DNA of 64,000 bases from Ligustrum vulgare (taxonomy: Eukaryota > Streptophyta > Magnoliopsida > Lamiales > Oleaceae), in assembly GCA_963555705.1 (NCBI GenBank), contig OY743170.1, positions 26,846,862-26,910,861 on the forward strand. The letters run 5' to 3'. Positions 47,260 to 58,839 of the stretch are shown here, one piece after another. The notes under the pieces are model-generated. The model made no database searches and had not been told where the DNA came from. It saw nothing but the letters and a program-made list of their open reading frames with translations. The position numbers and the translations under genes are program-made. Positions within the stretch are counted from its first letter, which is position 1; each line of letters starts with the position of its first letter.

Positions 47260-49548
47260 TTTTTAATGGGAATAGTAATATCCAGCCATAATTGAATCCA
47301 ATTCCCTGAATTTACCAGTAGGAATTTTTGTTGTTCAAAGAAAAATAGTAAACAAAGAAAAACATAAAGATATGACGAAAAATTTATGGACTTTCAAAAC
47401 TTTCCACTATATGATAAACTCTTACAATCGTATAGAATTTTACTCACAAACCCTCAAAGTATTGTAAAAAAAAATACTCAAAATATCACATCTATCATTT
47501 CTACTTATTAAAAAAAAGGCTATAATTTTTCCTCAAAAAATCGTCTAATCAGCTACCTAAAATAATGAATAACTTCATTTAGTTATAGGAATAACTACTA
47601 TATTGAAGAGTCCAATTTTAGTTCAACCAAAGCAAAAGAGACTCTTTTATAATGCTAAAAGGAAACCATAAAATTTATTACAAAAAGAACTCAACCTCTA
47701 TATGAATTCCTTTTTTGCAATGAACTCCTCCAAACTTGAAAACAATCCTAATTGAAATCCTTTCAAACATATGGCATGAACATTCAATTAGAATTAGAAT
47801 TTGTTTCGAACAATAATTCCAACAAGCTCCACCTTGTTGAAAACAAGCTAAAACTTCTATCATCTCTTTTGTTCATAATACTTGAGAAAAACAGGTAAGC
47901 CTTTGACACACTTTGATGGTCTTGATTCTCAAATTATAGAATTAACATATTCCACAAAATGAGTACAACCACATAGAATAAAAAACAAATTCTAATAATT
48001 TCACCAGCTCATGTTGAAAAGAACTTGCTAAAATTATGGTGCAACCCTCATTTTTGACATTCTCTAAGAGCTCAACAGTCCTCAAAATTAATTCAACCAC
48101 ACTCCCCACAACAATGCTAAACAAATGCCCATGTGCAAATATATGGACTAGTTAGTAAGAACACATCCTATATCATGTCAACTAGCGACATGCCATGAGA
48201 ATATAACAATCTTACTCGAAGTAAATCTTCATCATCCACCACAAAAGATGCGCATTGTCCGACTTCAAGCAATTAGTCGATTTACTCCACCTTTTGGACA
48301 ACTACTTCTCATGACACGGTCCCAAAAAGTTACTTTCTTCCACGTTTCAGTAGTAAGTAACGAGTTTTTAGATGAAATATCATTTCCACCTAATCTTCTT
48401 TCTTCAGAAATTAGCTTGCTTGTAACTTCTGAAAAATTCACATTTTCTTCCCGTACGTCAAAATAGGCTTGATGTGCTTAAAAGAAGTGTGAAAGAGACT
48501 AGATAAGCCTTAAAGCATCATCATCATCAATTTTAACCCTAATAGCCTCCAGTTCAGAAATGATACAACTAATTTGAACGACTCCTTGTCTTATACAATT
48601 CTTCCAAATTTTCACAAATCCTAGCAGCAAATATTTCATAAATATTTGCAATAATATTCTTTGCCAAAAAAGACATATCACGCTTGAACTCAAAGGATTT
48701 AATATCCAAATCTTCACAATCATCATCGCTCTTAATGAATTCAGTATCTTCGCTAGAACTCACACAGTCTTCCTTTCAAAGCTTTGTGTAGTCTAGCTTG
48801 AATCAATACATCTCTGACTTGTACTTTCCCCAAGTCGAAATTTATCCTACCACCAATTTTTCCATGTTGTACTTGACAGAAAGGTTTTCGTTTTTTCTAA
48901 CTCTCTGAATTACTTGAAACTTTGATACCACTTGTAGGGAATTGATGTTCCATCCCAAAATATTAATCTATTAGGTGGAGAAATCTAATCCCTCATAAGC
49001 CCATAACTTGCCCCATGTCTTACCAATGTGGGATTTGTTCACACTTTTCCAATAATGCCCATTTGAACTAAGTACTATATCATTATGACCCTCTTCAATT
49101 GATAATCTATCCATCTCTCTTCCTCAAACCAGGAAGAAATAGATACTCTATCAAGGCCCAAACCATCCAATGCATCAAAACCACTACCTTATATGGGCAC
49201 AATTGCTTTAAGAGCCAACCATGAATATTTTCGGCAACCGCAATCCAAATTAGGGTTCACCATATTCGTTATGCTGTAAATTAGATCCGCCTTGTGCATC
49301 CACATGGTTAAATTTGGTGGATAGCTCCGATAACACTTATTGGAAATCAAATTCGATTCCCTTTTATTTAACCGCAAAATCTTTTGTTGCTCAAAGAAAA
49401 ATAGCAAACAAAAAAAATATAAAGACATAACGAAAAATCTACAGACCATTAAAAGTTTTCACTATATTTGAAATTCTTATAATCATATAAATTCTCAATG
49501 GCACAAGCATTAAATTAGAATTGGAAATTGTCTGAGACAATTATCTCA
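47260..49548 (-). mobile_element. deletion derivative of a Ty1/copia element
   Basis: On the minus strand: 5' LTR 49548-48933 (TGAGATAATTGTCTCAGACA ... AATTCCCTACA), PBS-like TGGTATCAAAG (48931-48921), a short gag remnant, PPT AACAAGGTGGAGCT (about 47838-47825), and a 3' LTR from 47824 (TGTTGGAATTATTGTTCG) to about 47260. The LTRs are diverged but share ATTCTAATT.AATG.TCATGCCAT, TTTTTCGT.ATATCTTTAT and TATTTTTCTTTGA(A/G)CAACAAAA. Only ~1.1 kb lies between them, so pol is deleted. Its left boundary is uncertain by tens of bases. Confidence 0.75.
48560..48895 (-). pseudogene. copia gag remnant
   Basis: On the minus strand, just after the PBS, a frame reads KIGGRINFDLGKVQVRDVLI followed by QARLHKALKGR, the well-known N-terminal gag motif of Tork-type copia elements (with G in place of the usual W after DL). 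A second frame (48763-48569) reads SSSEDTEFIKSDDDCEDLD and KNIIANIYEIFAARICENLE. Frameshifted and truncated. Confidence 0.72.
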
Positions 49549-49591
49549 AAAATATCTTTTGACCGATATTGGTAATTAAATATTGGAGATA

Positions 49592-49741
49592 GAAAATTTA
49601 TATCGACCTGTGGAGTATGAAATTGTTTCTCCTGGTAAAGCATTTATAGCTTAGGTAGCAAATATGGTTGTTAAACTTAACACTGGTGTTCCATGGATCA
49701 TGTGCAAACAAGGCAACGCACATGCTAACATTATAAAGGAT
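49592..49741 (+). pseudogene. beta-galactosidase (GH35) fragment
   Basis: Plant beta-galactosidases hydrolyse terminal galactose from cell-wall polysaccharides. This piece reads ENLYRPVEYEIVSPGKAFIA, stop (TAG 49654), VANMVVKLNTGVPWIMCKQ and a frame that fades at TAG 49739. It aligns with the GH35 stretch ENEYGPVEYE...PGKAY..W...MAVGLNTGVPWIMCKQ, which carries the acid/base Glu-Asn-Glu motif; here the second Glu of NE is Leu. About 50 codons only, with no neighbouring exons recognised, so it is a small relic. It could have been carried here by a transposon. Confidence 0.75.
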
Positions 49742-50283
49742 TCATAGTTTTTGGCCTTATATGAAAGGTGGACAATAGATAATAAGTTCATTTTACCATT
49801 ACTAGTTAAGTTTGGAAGAAAATGCTATTATATTTTAGCTTGATGAGAAATCTCTACTTATTTTCTTAATCACTTTCTGTTGTTCTTAATTTTGATTCTA
49901 TCTACACTTCCAATGGATTCTACTGTGAAAACTTCCAACCTAAGAACCTGAAAATCCCAAGATACGAACTGAATCCTATGTTAGAATTAATTTATTTCTA
50001 ATTGGTTAAGTTATTAAATGAGTTATATTTAATAACATGGACCACAACAATTAATTGATTGAATTGGAAAGTCTCCAATGAAAGGCCCAATATATGAAAG
50101 ACTAGTATTTTAAGTATCTTATACATTGAATAATATCTCACATGGAAAGTTTACAAGAAACTTGACTTGTTTATACAGTAGGATTGCACTATAGCTTGAT
50201 ACAATTAGTCCACCTACACCATGGTCAGTCTTTAGCTAGCCACTAGTGGCTTACATGGTTAGCTTTAGCTAGTTATCGCAAGG
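49742..50283. other. no recognisable gene
   Basis: AT-rich; nothing recognised on either strand. The continuation of the beta-galactosidase relic is not visible. Confidence 0.4.
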
Positions 50284-50628
50284 GTGGTGCATAACACCAC
50301 CAGTCCTCAATCTGTACATGTTGCAGAGGTCATATTGGACACTTTAGAGAAACACCTTGCACCTCACACGCACGCATTGTTGCAGAAAGCAATGATGTGC
50401 TTTAACGTTTTGAATGAATGGATACATACTCAGGTTCGACCGACAAGGTTAGTAAAGTTTAGTACTGACTTTGGAAGAAGCAACGTATCTTGGACACATT
50501 TAGTATTATTAGCACCTTTGAAGGGGATGACATATATCTTAAGGAGCTTTTCTTCGTCATACCTTGCTTCATCTCTCTTACTACATTTCTATTATGTTAT
50601 TGATTTGATTTTTCCCATCAATTTTTGA
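50284..50628 (+). CDS. unrecognised open frame, possibly a relic exon
   Basis: 114 codons, of which the first ~60 have protein-like composition (HVAEVILDTLEKHLAPHTHA, then LLQKAMMCFNVLNEWIHTQV). The end is hydrophobic and Ser-rich. It opens at GTG in frame; no upstream ATG or regulatory context supports a real start. I do not recognise the family. It may be part of a gene relic or of the copia element that begins at 50.72 kb. Confidence 0.25.
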   Translation: MVHNTTSPQSVHVAEVILDTLEKHLAPHTHALLQKAMMCFNVLNEWIHTQVRPTRLVKFSTDFGRSNVSWTHLVLLAPLKGMTYILRSFSSSYLASSLLLHFYYVIDLIFPINF

Positions 50629-50721
50629 CATCAATCTTAAGACAAATTCTGCTAATTTTTATTACATAATTTATTTAAGTGTATTAGTCTTTATTTTTTT
50701 TTAGTTGTGTTTTACAGAAAG

Positions 50722-52239
50722 ATGGCTAGTATGACAATAAATACTGGTGGAGTTATTGGACAAAACTCTAGGTCAAATCAATTTGTCATGTCATTCGCTT
50801 TTCAACATGAAAAGTCGAAAAAACTCAATGCCACAAGTTTCAAAGTTGGCAACAAAAGATGTTATTCTATCTCATAACATTAAAGCTAGTTAAGGTTCTG
50901 CATGAAGAATGTCCTGCAAAAATAAAGGAGAATGCTACTAACAAGAATATGCAATTATCTATTGAAGCATGGAAACATGCAAACATCCTATATCATAACT
51001 ACATTATCAAAAGGTTGGATAATACATTGTATAATGTGTATTGTTCCTACAAGACATCTAATGAAATGTGGGTATCTTTTTACAACAAAATATAAAATAG
51101 AAGATGTTGGGACTAAGAAATTTATTGTCGAAAATTTTTTGGAATTCAAGATGATTGACTCTAACACCTTAATGTGTCATTTCAAGAGATGCAAGTTATT
51201 CTCATTGATATTGAGGTAGAATACATGACATTAAGTGAGTCTTTCCATATTATTGCTATGATCTAGAAGCTACAAAAATTATCTCAAGCACAAGAGCAAG
51301 GACATGTTGGATCTAATTGTGTGACCATGCATTGAAGAAGATAATATGATCGCAGAGAAGAAAACTTATGTGTGGAACACGGATGGAAAAGCTAATGCGG
51401 GGACGACTTTGGTTTAGAAACAAGAAAATAAAGAACCCAAACTTGTCTAAGGACAAAGAAAAATGCAACGATGCAAAATGATTTAAAGGAGATTGTTTTA
51501 ATTATAAGAAGCCATGACATCGTACAAATGATTTTCAAAAAAGAAAGTTAATCAAAAGAAGAAACTGACAAAAGCCAACATGATCAAATTAGATAGCATT
51601 TCTACACATGTTTTCGACATAAACCTACATGCTATTGTTTCTGAAGTTAACTTAGTATCAAATGCTAAGGATTGGTGGGTAGACATTGTACCCACTCGTC
51701 ATAATTGTGCAGAAAAGGACTGTCTGTAGAATACACAAAAATGGATCATTCTGAGTAAGAAATAATTCCGAAAAAATAATTACGAAATTTACATCCGGAA
51801 AGGAATTGATGCCAAGTGGCATGTTCTAGATATATAGAAAACTTGGTTTCTAGGCCTATTCCGATCAAGAAAAGCTTTCAAATGGTATTTGATTCAAATA
51901 ATTTTGTACTTACTATGTAGGCATGTATGTTGGACATAATTATTTAGTAGATTATCAGGTTAAGGACAATGCTACCGTTGTTGACAAAATTTCCAAGTAT
52001 TTGTACCCAGTAGTTATTAATAAAATTTATTCTTCTGTTTACTTGCATAAGTCTACTAATTTATGGCATAGTAGACTAGGACATGCCAATTGAGCTTCCT
52101 TACAAAACCTATTAGGTTTAGATCTTATACCAAAAATTGAATAAGAGGACAGACATGAATGTGAAATTTTCGTTGAAGCAAAATATGCTAAAAACCTATT
52201 AATTAAAATGAGTAGTGAACCATTAGGTTTAATACATAG
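50722..52239 (+). pseudogene. Ty1/copia gag-protease-preintegrase remnant
   Basis: Pieces in order: gag start at ATG 50722 (MASMTINTGG) and a run covering VLHEECPAKIKENATN, AWKHANILYHNYIIKRLDNTL and TSNEMWVSFY; protease-like VSEVNLVSNAKDWWVDIVPTRHN (about 51638-51706), where the usual D-T/S-G-A is altered to D-I-V-P; pre-integrase LWHSRLGHAN (about 52059-52090) followed by a stop, and SSEPLGLIHSD at about 52210-52243. Many stops. Integrase and RT are absent because the frame ends at the Ty3-type LTR. Confidence 0.78.
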
Positions 52240-53089
52240 TGATTGATCGGTATATTTTTGGTCATTCCATTATTAGAATATTACTTTTCACCTTTATACG
52301 TGAGGCCCAAGGTCACGCTTTGGGCCGGCCTTTTATCTTGCCTGATCGATACAAATTCACGACGTCTTACAATAATTTAGGGGTTCAGAATATAAAAGGT
52401 CATGATTACCTTGATCAGTGGGTCGAGCACATCTATGACCAACAACCAAATAAGCACATGGTTGGGCAAGAATGTCCCGGCCATGCATAGATCGGGATTG
52501 ATGCCCCACCTCATTAGGTTACCATATCCGTTCATCTACAAGTTGACGTATCTGCCCGGGCTTATCCTATAACCTAGGTCGGGTATTCCAGTCCTTGTCT
52601 TGTTTAATCCTATAGTGTTTTATGGACGGTACATCCCGGCCATATTACGCCTACAAATCCAATACAAACAGGTTCAAAGCCTTATTCGTTTATGGGCTTT
52701 ACCAATGGGCCACCATCTTGGGCCCTTGAAATAAGACATAACCCATAAGGAAACATCCTAAAAAAGGGGAAGTACAATTTTTGTAAGGTTAGAACTCCTC
52801 CTAAAAGTAAGTTTATACCAAAAGGACTCCTTCTTTAATTAAAAAGGTTATCGGCTTTTCAGCCCTATAAATACATCTCCTTTGATCACATATTATTCAT
52901 ATAATTCTTTACATATATTCCAGTTATATATTTTACTTCTCTCAAGAATACTAATTCTCACACCGAAGGGGTGACGAGGGCAACCCTCGTTGCCTTTTTT
53001 GCAGGTTTCTTGGAAGCTTGGATCATCATCTCCAACAAAATATCAGCTTCTGATCTCTCCACGTCAAGGTCAGAAAAATTACAGAAACA
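52240..53089 (+). repeat. LTR of a Ty3 (Tat/Athila-like) element
   Basis: Ends ACAGAAACA followed two bases later by a TGGCTCCGGTTGTGGGAA PBS. Contains TATAAATAC at 52865 and a GGGTGACGAGGGCAACCCTC stem near 52970, as in U3-R-U5 of such elements. The left end is taken as TGATTGATCGG where copia homology stops; no TSD was confirmed. Confidence 0.65.
52865..52873 (+). promoter_or_regulatory. LTR TATA box
   Basis: TATAAATAC, about 220 bp before the LTR end and the PBS; position suits the element's promoter. Confidence 0.5.
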
Positions 53090-53091
53090 AT

Positions 53092-53109
53092 TGGCTCCGG
53101 TTGTGGGAA
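53092..53109 (+). other. primer-binding site (TGGCGCCG-like)
   Basis: TGGCTCCGGTTGTGGGAA resembles the TGGCGCCGT..GTGGGAA sequence found directly after the 5' LTR of Tat-type plant Ty3 elements, with a few substitutions. Confidence 0.7.
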
Positions 53110-56100
53110 ACGGTCGAAAAATCATGTTGTTTAAAGATCAATTTCAAAATAAATAGAATTTCGGAAAATTCAACAACTTGATAAAATGAAGATAAAATTC
53201 AAATACTTTATCTTCCATATTCCTTCATGGAATCTGAAACCAAAAACCATAGAAGATAAAATGAAGCTACCATATTTCCACAACTCCCACGACTGCAGCA
53301 ACGAGGACTTCCCCTACAATTGTCGTCAAGTTTCCCGTGAAGACTCACTTTGCCATAGGCTGCAGCTATAAAAACTTAACTATCAAAGCCAAGATTGCGG
53401 TGAGGACTCACCTTCCCATAACCCCGACGAACGTCTTCAAGGTGGTAAGGAAGGTTCATCCCAACAACCGCTTTCAAGGTGAAGTTTATACCAAACCCCC
53501 GGAATCTTTCTCCTCGTAGCTATTGGTTTCGATTCAATCCATCAAAAATAAATGTAGAAGAAGATTATTGAAAACAGAATCGGAATTTGGATCCTATGTC
53601 GTCAACTGGCGATTTGAAGAAAGAATTAGGCATTCAGAATTCAATGGCTAATTAGGTCTCCATTCTTCCCTTCACTCATTATAGATTCCACCCTTCATAC
53701 CCTCAGCTCTGATTTGGTCTCTCCTGATCTCTTCAAGGAATCAGATGACACAAGAAGCCTGCTTCCAAAGGTTTTTTAATAATTGAGGCATTGATTGTTG
53801 TGTATAAAAATGACTTGAAAATAGTAGGGGATGCTATTTCATCATGATTGAAACACAGAAAGGAAATTCAAACTTCTGATGAAGTGTTGCTTTCAAGTTC
53901 CGTTGCAGGCTTAGATTTTTCTTCCTTCACGTGTCTCGGTCAGTGTCAAAATTGGCCAACAAATTCCCTGATTCTGATTACAGTTTCCATTCAACACCTA
54001 AAGGGGACTCTATGCAGTCTACCTTGGCTAAATGGACATCTATTGATAGTTTACCTCATGTTTCAGACCATGTAAAAGGAATAGCCCTCTCTTCTTCATC
54101 AACAATTGGGACAGGTTTCTATGGCATGTCAAAATTGTCCAACTTATTGATCAACACTAACTATTACAGAGGCTAAAAAACCATCTGGCAATCATAACTC
54201 GTGCACCACTTGGACTACATCAAATTGAAGGGAAGTGATTTTTGGTCATCTAAATAATCTAATCTTCATCTCCCATTGTCGAATGTTCTGAAAAAGAAAG
54301 GCTAGTGGGCTTTCTCTTCATCAATATGCTACAAAAATTCTTAAGCCAAATTAATGTATCCAAGTTGTTTTCCATAATCCCCAAACCAACCATATTTTAT
54401 AAAAAAAGAAAAAAAGAAAAAAAAAAGAAGGGATTCCGATTTCCATTTTCCAGCAATATCTTTGCACATGATTAGCAAAATCTTCAAGATATTCAAACTG
54501 GGCTTCTTACCTTGGATTGGCACACGAGGGACAATTGCTCGTTTCTCAGTTCGACATGGATTTCATTTACTTTTTGAAAAGGGATTGGAAGTTGAAAAAA
54601 CTATTTAAGGCCTTCTCTCTACATCGGATCTCTTGGAGTTTCTAGCTGTTAGTTAACCCTGCTTCTCATTTTTGGTAAATGATTAAAACTCTTTCCAACA
54701 AGCTACTGCTTTGGATGATCTCGAGATCTTCCCTTAGATGGAAACTCTTTGTTGGAGGAAACAATTCCTTAAATATTTGATTATTTCTCCATTTTCCTCT
54801 CAAACAACTACAAAATCCACTTGTACTCTTACCCTACTCATCAATTCTTGTGTGTTTTGACAGAAATTTGTTGTAAGAACTTAAAAATCATGCAAATCAT
54901 ATATGATTCCATTGCATCAAATGTGATTCAATAGATCCGACTATTATCATGCTTAAAATGAATCTCTCTTGCTGAATTTTTGGCAAAACCATTATAATCT
55001 ACAATATCACATAATGATGAATGTTGGTTTTTGTGGAAGATAACAATTCAAATAGAAATATTGGTTTGTGATCCTATTGATAATACGACCAAAAATCAAG
55101 GTGGATAGGTATATATGAAAAATCCAATTCAATCATTTTCTTGATGGCTTTGACTATTACTCAATAATAGAACACATGTCATCGGCCTTGGTTTCTTTGT
55201 TGTGTTTAACCAATTCATCACCTTCCATACATGGGAACTCATCAAGCACCCAAATTTGCTTTCTATTATTCCATTTGAGTCAATATCTTCGGCATTAGCA
55301 TACATTTCAATATCATTATTTCCATCTATAATTTGGCTAGGATTGGTGCAAAATGACTCTAAATGCAAATCCTTTGTGCCACATGTTGCACTTCTATATG
55401 TTGAGTCTCATTTTTTGCATTGTTTGCAGCATTCACTAGACTTGCTTACCACATTTTGTAGAATTTTTCACTTGAGACTTACCTGGCTGAGCCTCTAGTC
55501 ACTAGTTTATTACTTGCTGACATTAATAAACAAGAGAGATATTGAGATTTTTTCATTCATTTGCTTCCATCAAAGAATAGAAAGTTTTTAAATCCATATC
55601 ATTAGTTGTTTGACACTTTATTGGATTTGATAGAGTTGCAGTAACCTTAATTTGACTTCAATTTATGTTCTTAATGCGAGGTGTTGAATAGAATGCCTCA
55701 ACTGGATCTCCTGTCAACTAGGTGCAATATGGCCTCCTATTGTAACTGCGAGCCTTTTGATTAAAGTCGCCAAAGCAACTACTGCTTAACGATGAGTAAG
55801 GATTTCCTCAAGTTCTGGGTCATTTCTGGATCTGCCTGAGGATTTACAAAAACGAGGTGTACCCTAACACTCTTTATTAATTCAGTAATCATTGCATAAT
55901 GTTGATCATGTGTTAGAGCTCAAAAAAATTTGCAATCCCATATTACCTATGGTTACTACTAAATAAAGAGCTAATCGACTCCAAATAGGATTACTTATCT
56001 TTGCCCAAATTGCTAATCTATTTGGTAAGTTGAGATTAATTTATTAAATCTGCAATAGCATGTGATATGTGAATTCAAAAAATATGCTTTCCGATCATAA

Positions 56101-56686
56101 GATATTTGTTGGTCCCTCTATTTCTTAGAACAAGTAGAGAGCTACGACCAAGACTCAAAATTGAATGTTCTTGGCACAATTATGACAAAACCATTACGAT
56201 CTATGAGCAATGTGCCTAAAGGATTACATTCAATTAATTATTGATCTTTCTGAAAATCATGAAAGCCTCACTATCTGTTAATATGCTGATTTAATTGATG
56301 AAACTCGATTGTAATTTTTGTCTCGTTATTTACATGACCTCAAGTATCAGATCAATAATACACGAGTTGAACTCAATTGCCTACTGAATTTGAAGTTATT
56401 TGATCCGTTCCCATGATGATTCATGCTATTTTCTGTGATCTAAAGTTTAAATTGGAAATTAGGAGAGTTAATTAGTGGTAAAGTGACTCACATAGTAACC
56501 AATTAAATAAAGCATCATATTTCTGTGTGATCTATTTGAAAACCAATAGAAACACTTAATATACTTTAACATAACCTTTCTGGGTACAATCTACATTGAT
56601 TAACACGCTCCAACCATTTTCTTCAATAACTAATCATATTAATTGAAAAAATGTTTGCTTTGAATCAATTAAGTTCCCGCTGAAAC
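53110..56686. other. unassigned, probably the decayed interior of a Ty3 element
   Basis: No RT, integrase or gag domain recognised. Short frames occur: 53931-54176 reads SRSVSKLANKFPDSDYSFHS and is protein-like in composition but unknown to me; 55202-55498 and its antisense 55129-55368 are also unrecognised. A poly-A stretch lies at 54404-54428. Position between a 5' LTR/PBS and tandem repeats suggests an eroded internal region. Confidence 0.35.
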
Positions 56687-57060
56687 AAGCTTAGGCTTAT
56701 TGCTCAACATAAGCTCGGCTTATTCCTTGTCTAACATAAGCTCGAGCTCATTAATTAACATGAGCTCGGCTTATCATTCCTTAACATTAACTTGAGCTCA
56801 TTATTTAAATATAAGCTTGGCCTATTATTTCCTAATACAAGCTCGGGCTTATGTGCTAACATGAGCTCGCCCTATAACTCTCACTAAAACAGGCTTGGGC
56901 TTATTACTCAACATAAGCTCGGCTTATTCTTTACCAAAACATAAGCTCGAGCTCATTACTTAATATGAGCTCGGCTTATTAATTCTTAACATAAGCTCGA
57001 GCTTATTATTTCTTAACATGCGCTCGGCTTATTGATTTTTAATATAAGTTAACGATTATT
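56687..57060. repeat. AGCTCGAGCT/AGCTCGGCTT tandem array
   Basis: About 14 diverged units of 24-33 bp with AACAT(A/G)AGCTCG(A/G)(G/-)CT(C/T)ATTA cores, the palindromic AGCTCGAGCT type alternating with AGCTCGGCTTATT. Confidence 0.88.
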
Positions 57061-57286
57061 ACTTAACATAATCTATTCCTTGCTTAAACGTATCAATAGG
57101 TTATATTATCAATGCAAGTCATAATCCCTCGTCAATCTGAGTTTAGCTTCTATGCCCTCCATTCACCGAACAAAAACAACTGTGATAATTACAGAAGGAC
57201 TACCATACAATCACATTGAGAATGGTTTAAAAGGCCGACCAAAAAGCATGAATTTACTAATTATCTCCCAAAACACAAGGTCAAAT

Positions 57287-57562
57287 AATTTACAATGTCT
57301 CATATGGCAAAGCGTTTGGCAAGGTGTTACAAATTATTTCCTTACAAATAATTTACAATGTCTCATATGGCAAGACGTTACAAATTATTTCCTTACAAAT
57401 AATTTACAATGTCTCATGTGGCAAGGCGTTACAAATTTTTTTCTTACAAATAATTTACAATGTCTCATATGGCAAGGCGTTACAAATTATTTTCTTACAA
57501 ATAATTTACGATGTCTCATACGGCAAGACGTTACAAGTTATTTCCTCAAAAATAAATTATAA
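57287..57562 (+). repeat. 51-bp minisatellite, five copies, open reading frame kept
   Basis: Units TCTCATATGGCAAG(G/A)CGTT + ACAAATTATTTCCTTACAAA + TAATTTACAATG start at 57298, 57361, 57412, 57463 and 57514; the first has an extra 12-bp duplication (GCGTTTGGCAAG). Because 51 and 12 are multiples of three, one frame stays open and reads NNLQCLIWQGVTNYFLT repeats, within a 136-codon frame at 57152-57562. A second frame is open as well, which points to lack of stops in the unit rather than to selection. Not called as a gene. Confidence 0.92.
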
Positions 57563-58310
57563 GGTCGACCAAAATGTCCGACCCAACGAATTATTTCAAT
57601 AAGAGTAATTTACGGGGTCAACCATCATGCCCGGCCTCACAGATTGCTTCCCTATAAAAAGTATATAAGGTCAGCCATATTGGCCGACCTATCAAACTAT
57701 CTCTTTTTTTACACAAAGTCAAAGGTTTGATCCCTTCTTTGTACAAAAACTCTATAAGGTCGGCCTACCTGCTCGACCTATTTCCTTAAAATACGCAAAG
57801 TCAAGGATTTGACCCTTCTTTATGCAAAAGGTTTACGAGGTCGGCCTAAATGCCCGACCTGACTAACCATTCCCTTAAATTACACAAAGTTAAATAAGAA
57901 GATGGGTCACATGGAACGAGTTTATAAACTATTTCCTCAAAAACACGAAGTCAAGGACTCGACCACTTCTTTGTGTAAATTATTTACAAGGTCAGCCTTG
58001 CTCGACCTTACAAGAGCCTTTCCATGAATTCACGAAGTCAAAAGCTTGGCCATTTCTTTGTATAAATCATATGCAAGGTCGGCCTCGCTCGACGTTACAA
58101 ATTATTTTTCATAAACTCACAAAAGGGTAGGGCCTAACCCCTCCTTTTCGCTAAAGTCCATAAGGTCGGTCATGACCGACCTGTATAACTATACTTCAAA
58201 TTATAAAGGCTAGCCCTCTGCTTTGAACTAGAAACTCACAAGGTCGGACAAACATGACCTGTTCAAACTATTCTTGAAGTAACAAGACTGGTTCAAACGT
58301 CCGGCTCATG
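57563..58310. repeat. AAGGTCGGCC...GACCT tandem array
   Basis: About eight diverged units of ~80-110 bp: (A/T)AAGGTCGGCC(T/A)..TGCCCGACCT..., then CACAAAGTCAAGGATTTGACCCTTCTTTGT. Each unit can fold on itself twice (AGGTCGGCC/GGCCGACCT and AAAGTCAAGG/TTTGACC..CTTTGT). It directly continues the previous two arrays. Confidence 0.85.
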
Positions 58311-58839
58311 GAATCAATCTACAAACAAAACACGAGTTATTTCTTGAACCACACAACCTCTTTAGTAGATTCACAAACATCTACATATTATTTCTTCATG
58401 GAAGAATCAGTATTATAAATTGCTTAATGCTCCTCCATACCATGGTTCCACCTCCTAGTGTAAATATTGAGCCTGATATAGATTTTCTAGTGTACGGTCA
58501 CATTGAAAATCAGGATCATGATCAGTGTATCCAATAGAACTCATATTATTCCTTGAATAGATAAGCATATAATCTCTCGTTCTTCAAATATACTTAGATA
58601 TATGCTTCGTCGTTGTGTATTGTGTATTGTTCAGGTTCTGGATTAAACAGATAACGACTAACAATACCACATCATAACAAATATATATCTAGTCTAGTGC
58701 AAAGAATAGCACATACGAGGCTTACTACAGCCGAAGTAAAGAAACCATCTTCATGTTATCTATCTTTGTTGTACACTTGGTAGAATGCTCCTTAGGTTGA
58801 TTAATTTCATGTGTAAAAGGAAGTTGTCTCTTTTTGGAA
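58311..58839. other. no recognisable gene
   Basis: Between the repeat array and the copia remnant; possible last, degraded part of the copia RNase H on the minus strand, not certain. Confidence 0.35.

Noticed and set aside
53931..54176. Host gene exon with Ser-rich protein
   Set aside because: Protein-like composition only; no recognised family, overlapping alternative frame 53848-54075, no splice or promoter evidence.
57152..57562. Repeat protein of 17-residue units as a real gene
   Set aside because: A second frame is open too, start context is weak and the array sits among other non-coding arrays; kept only as a repeat and a finding.
56687..58310. CRISPR array
   Set aside because: Units are diverged, spacers are not unique sequences of constant length, and the context is a plant genome.
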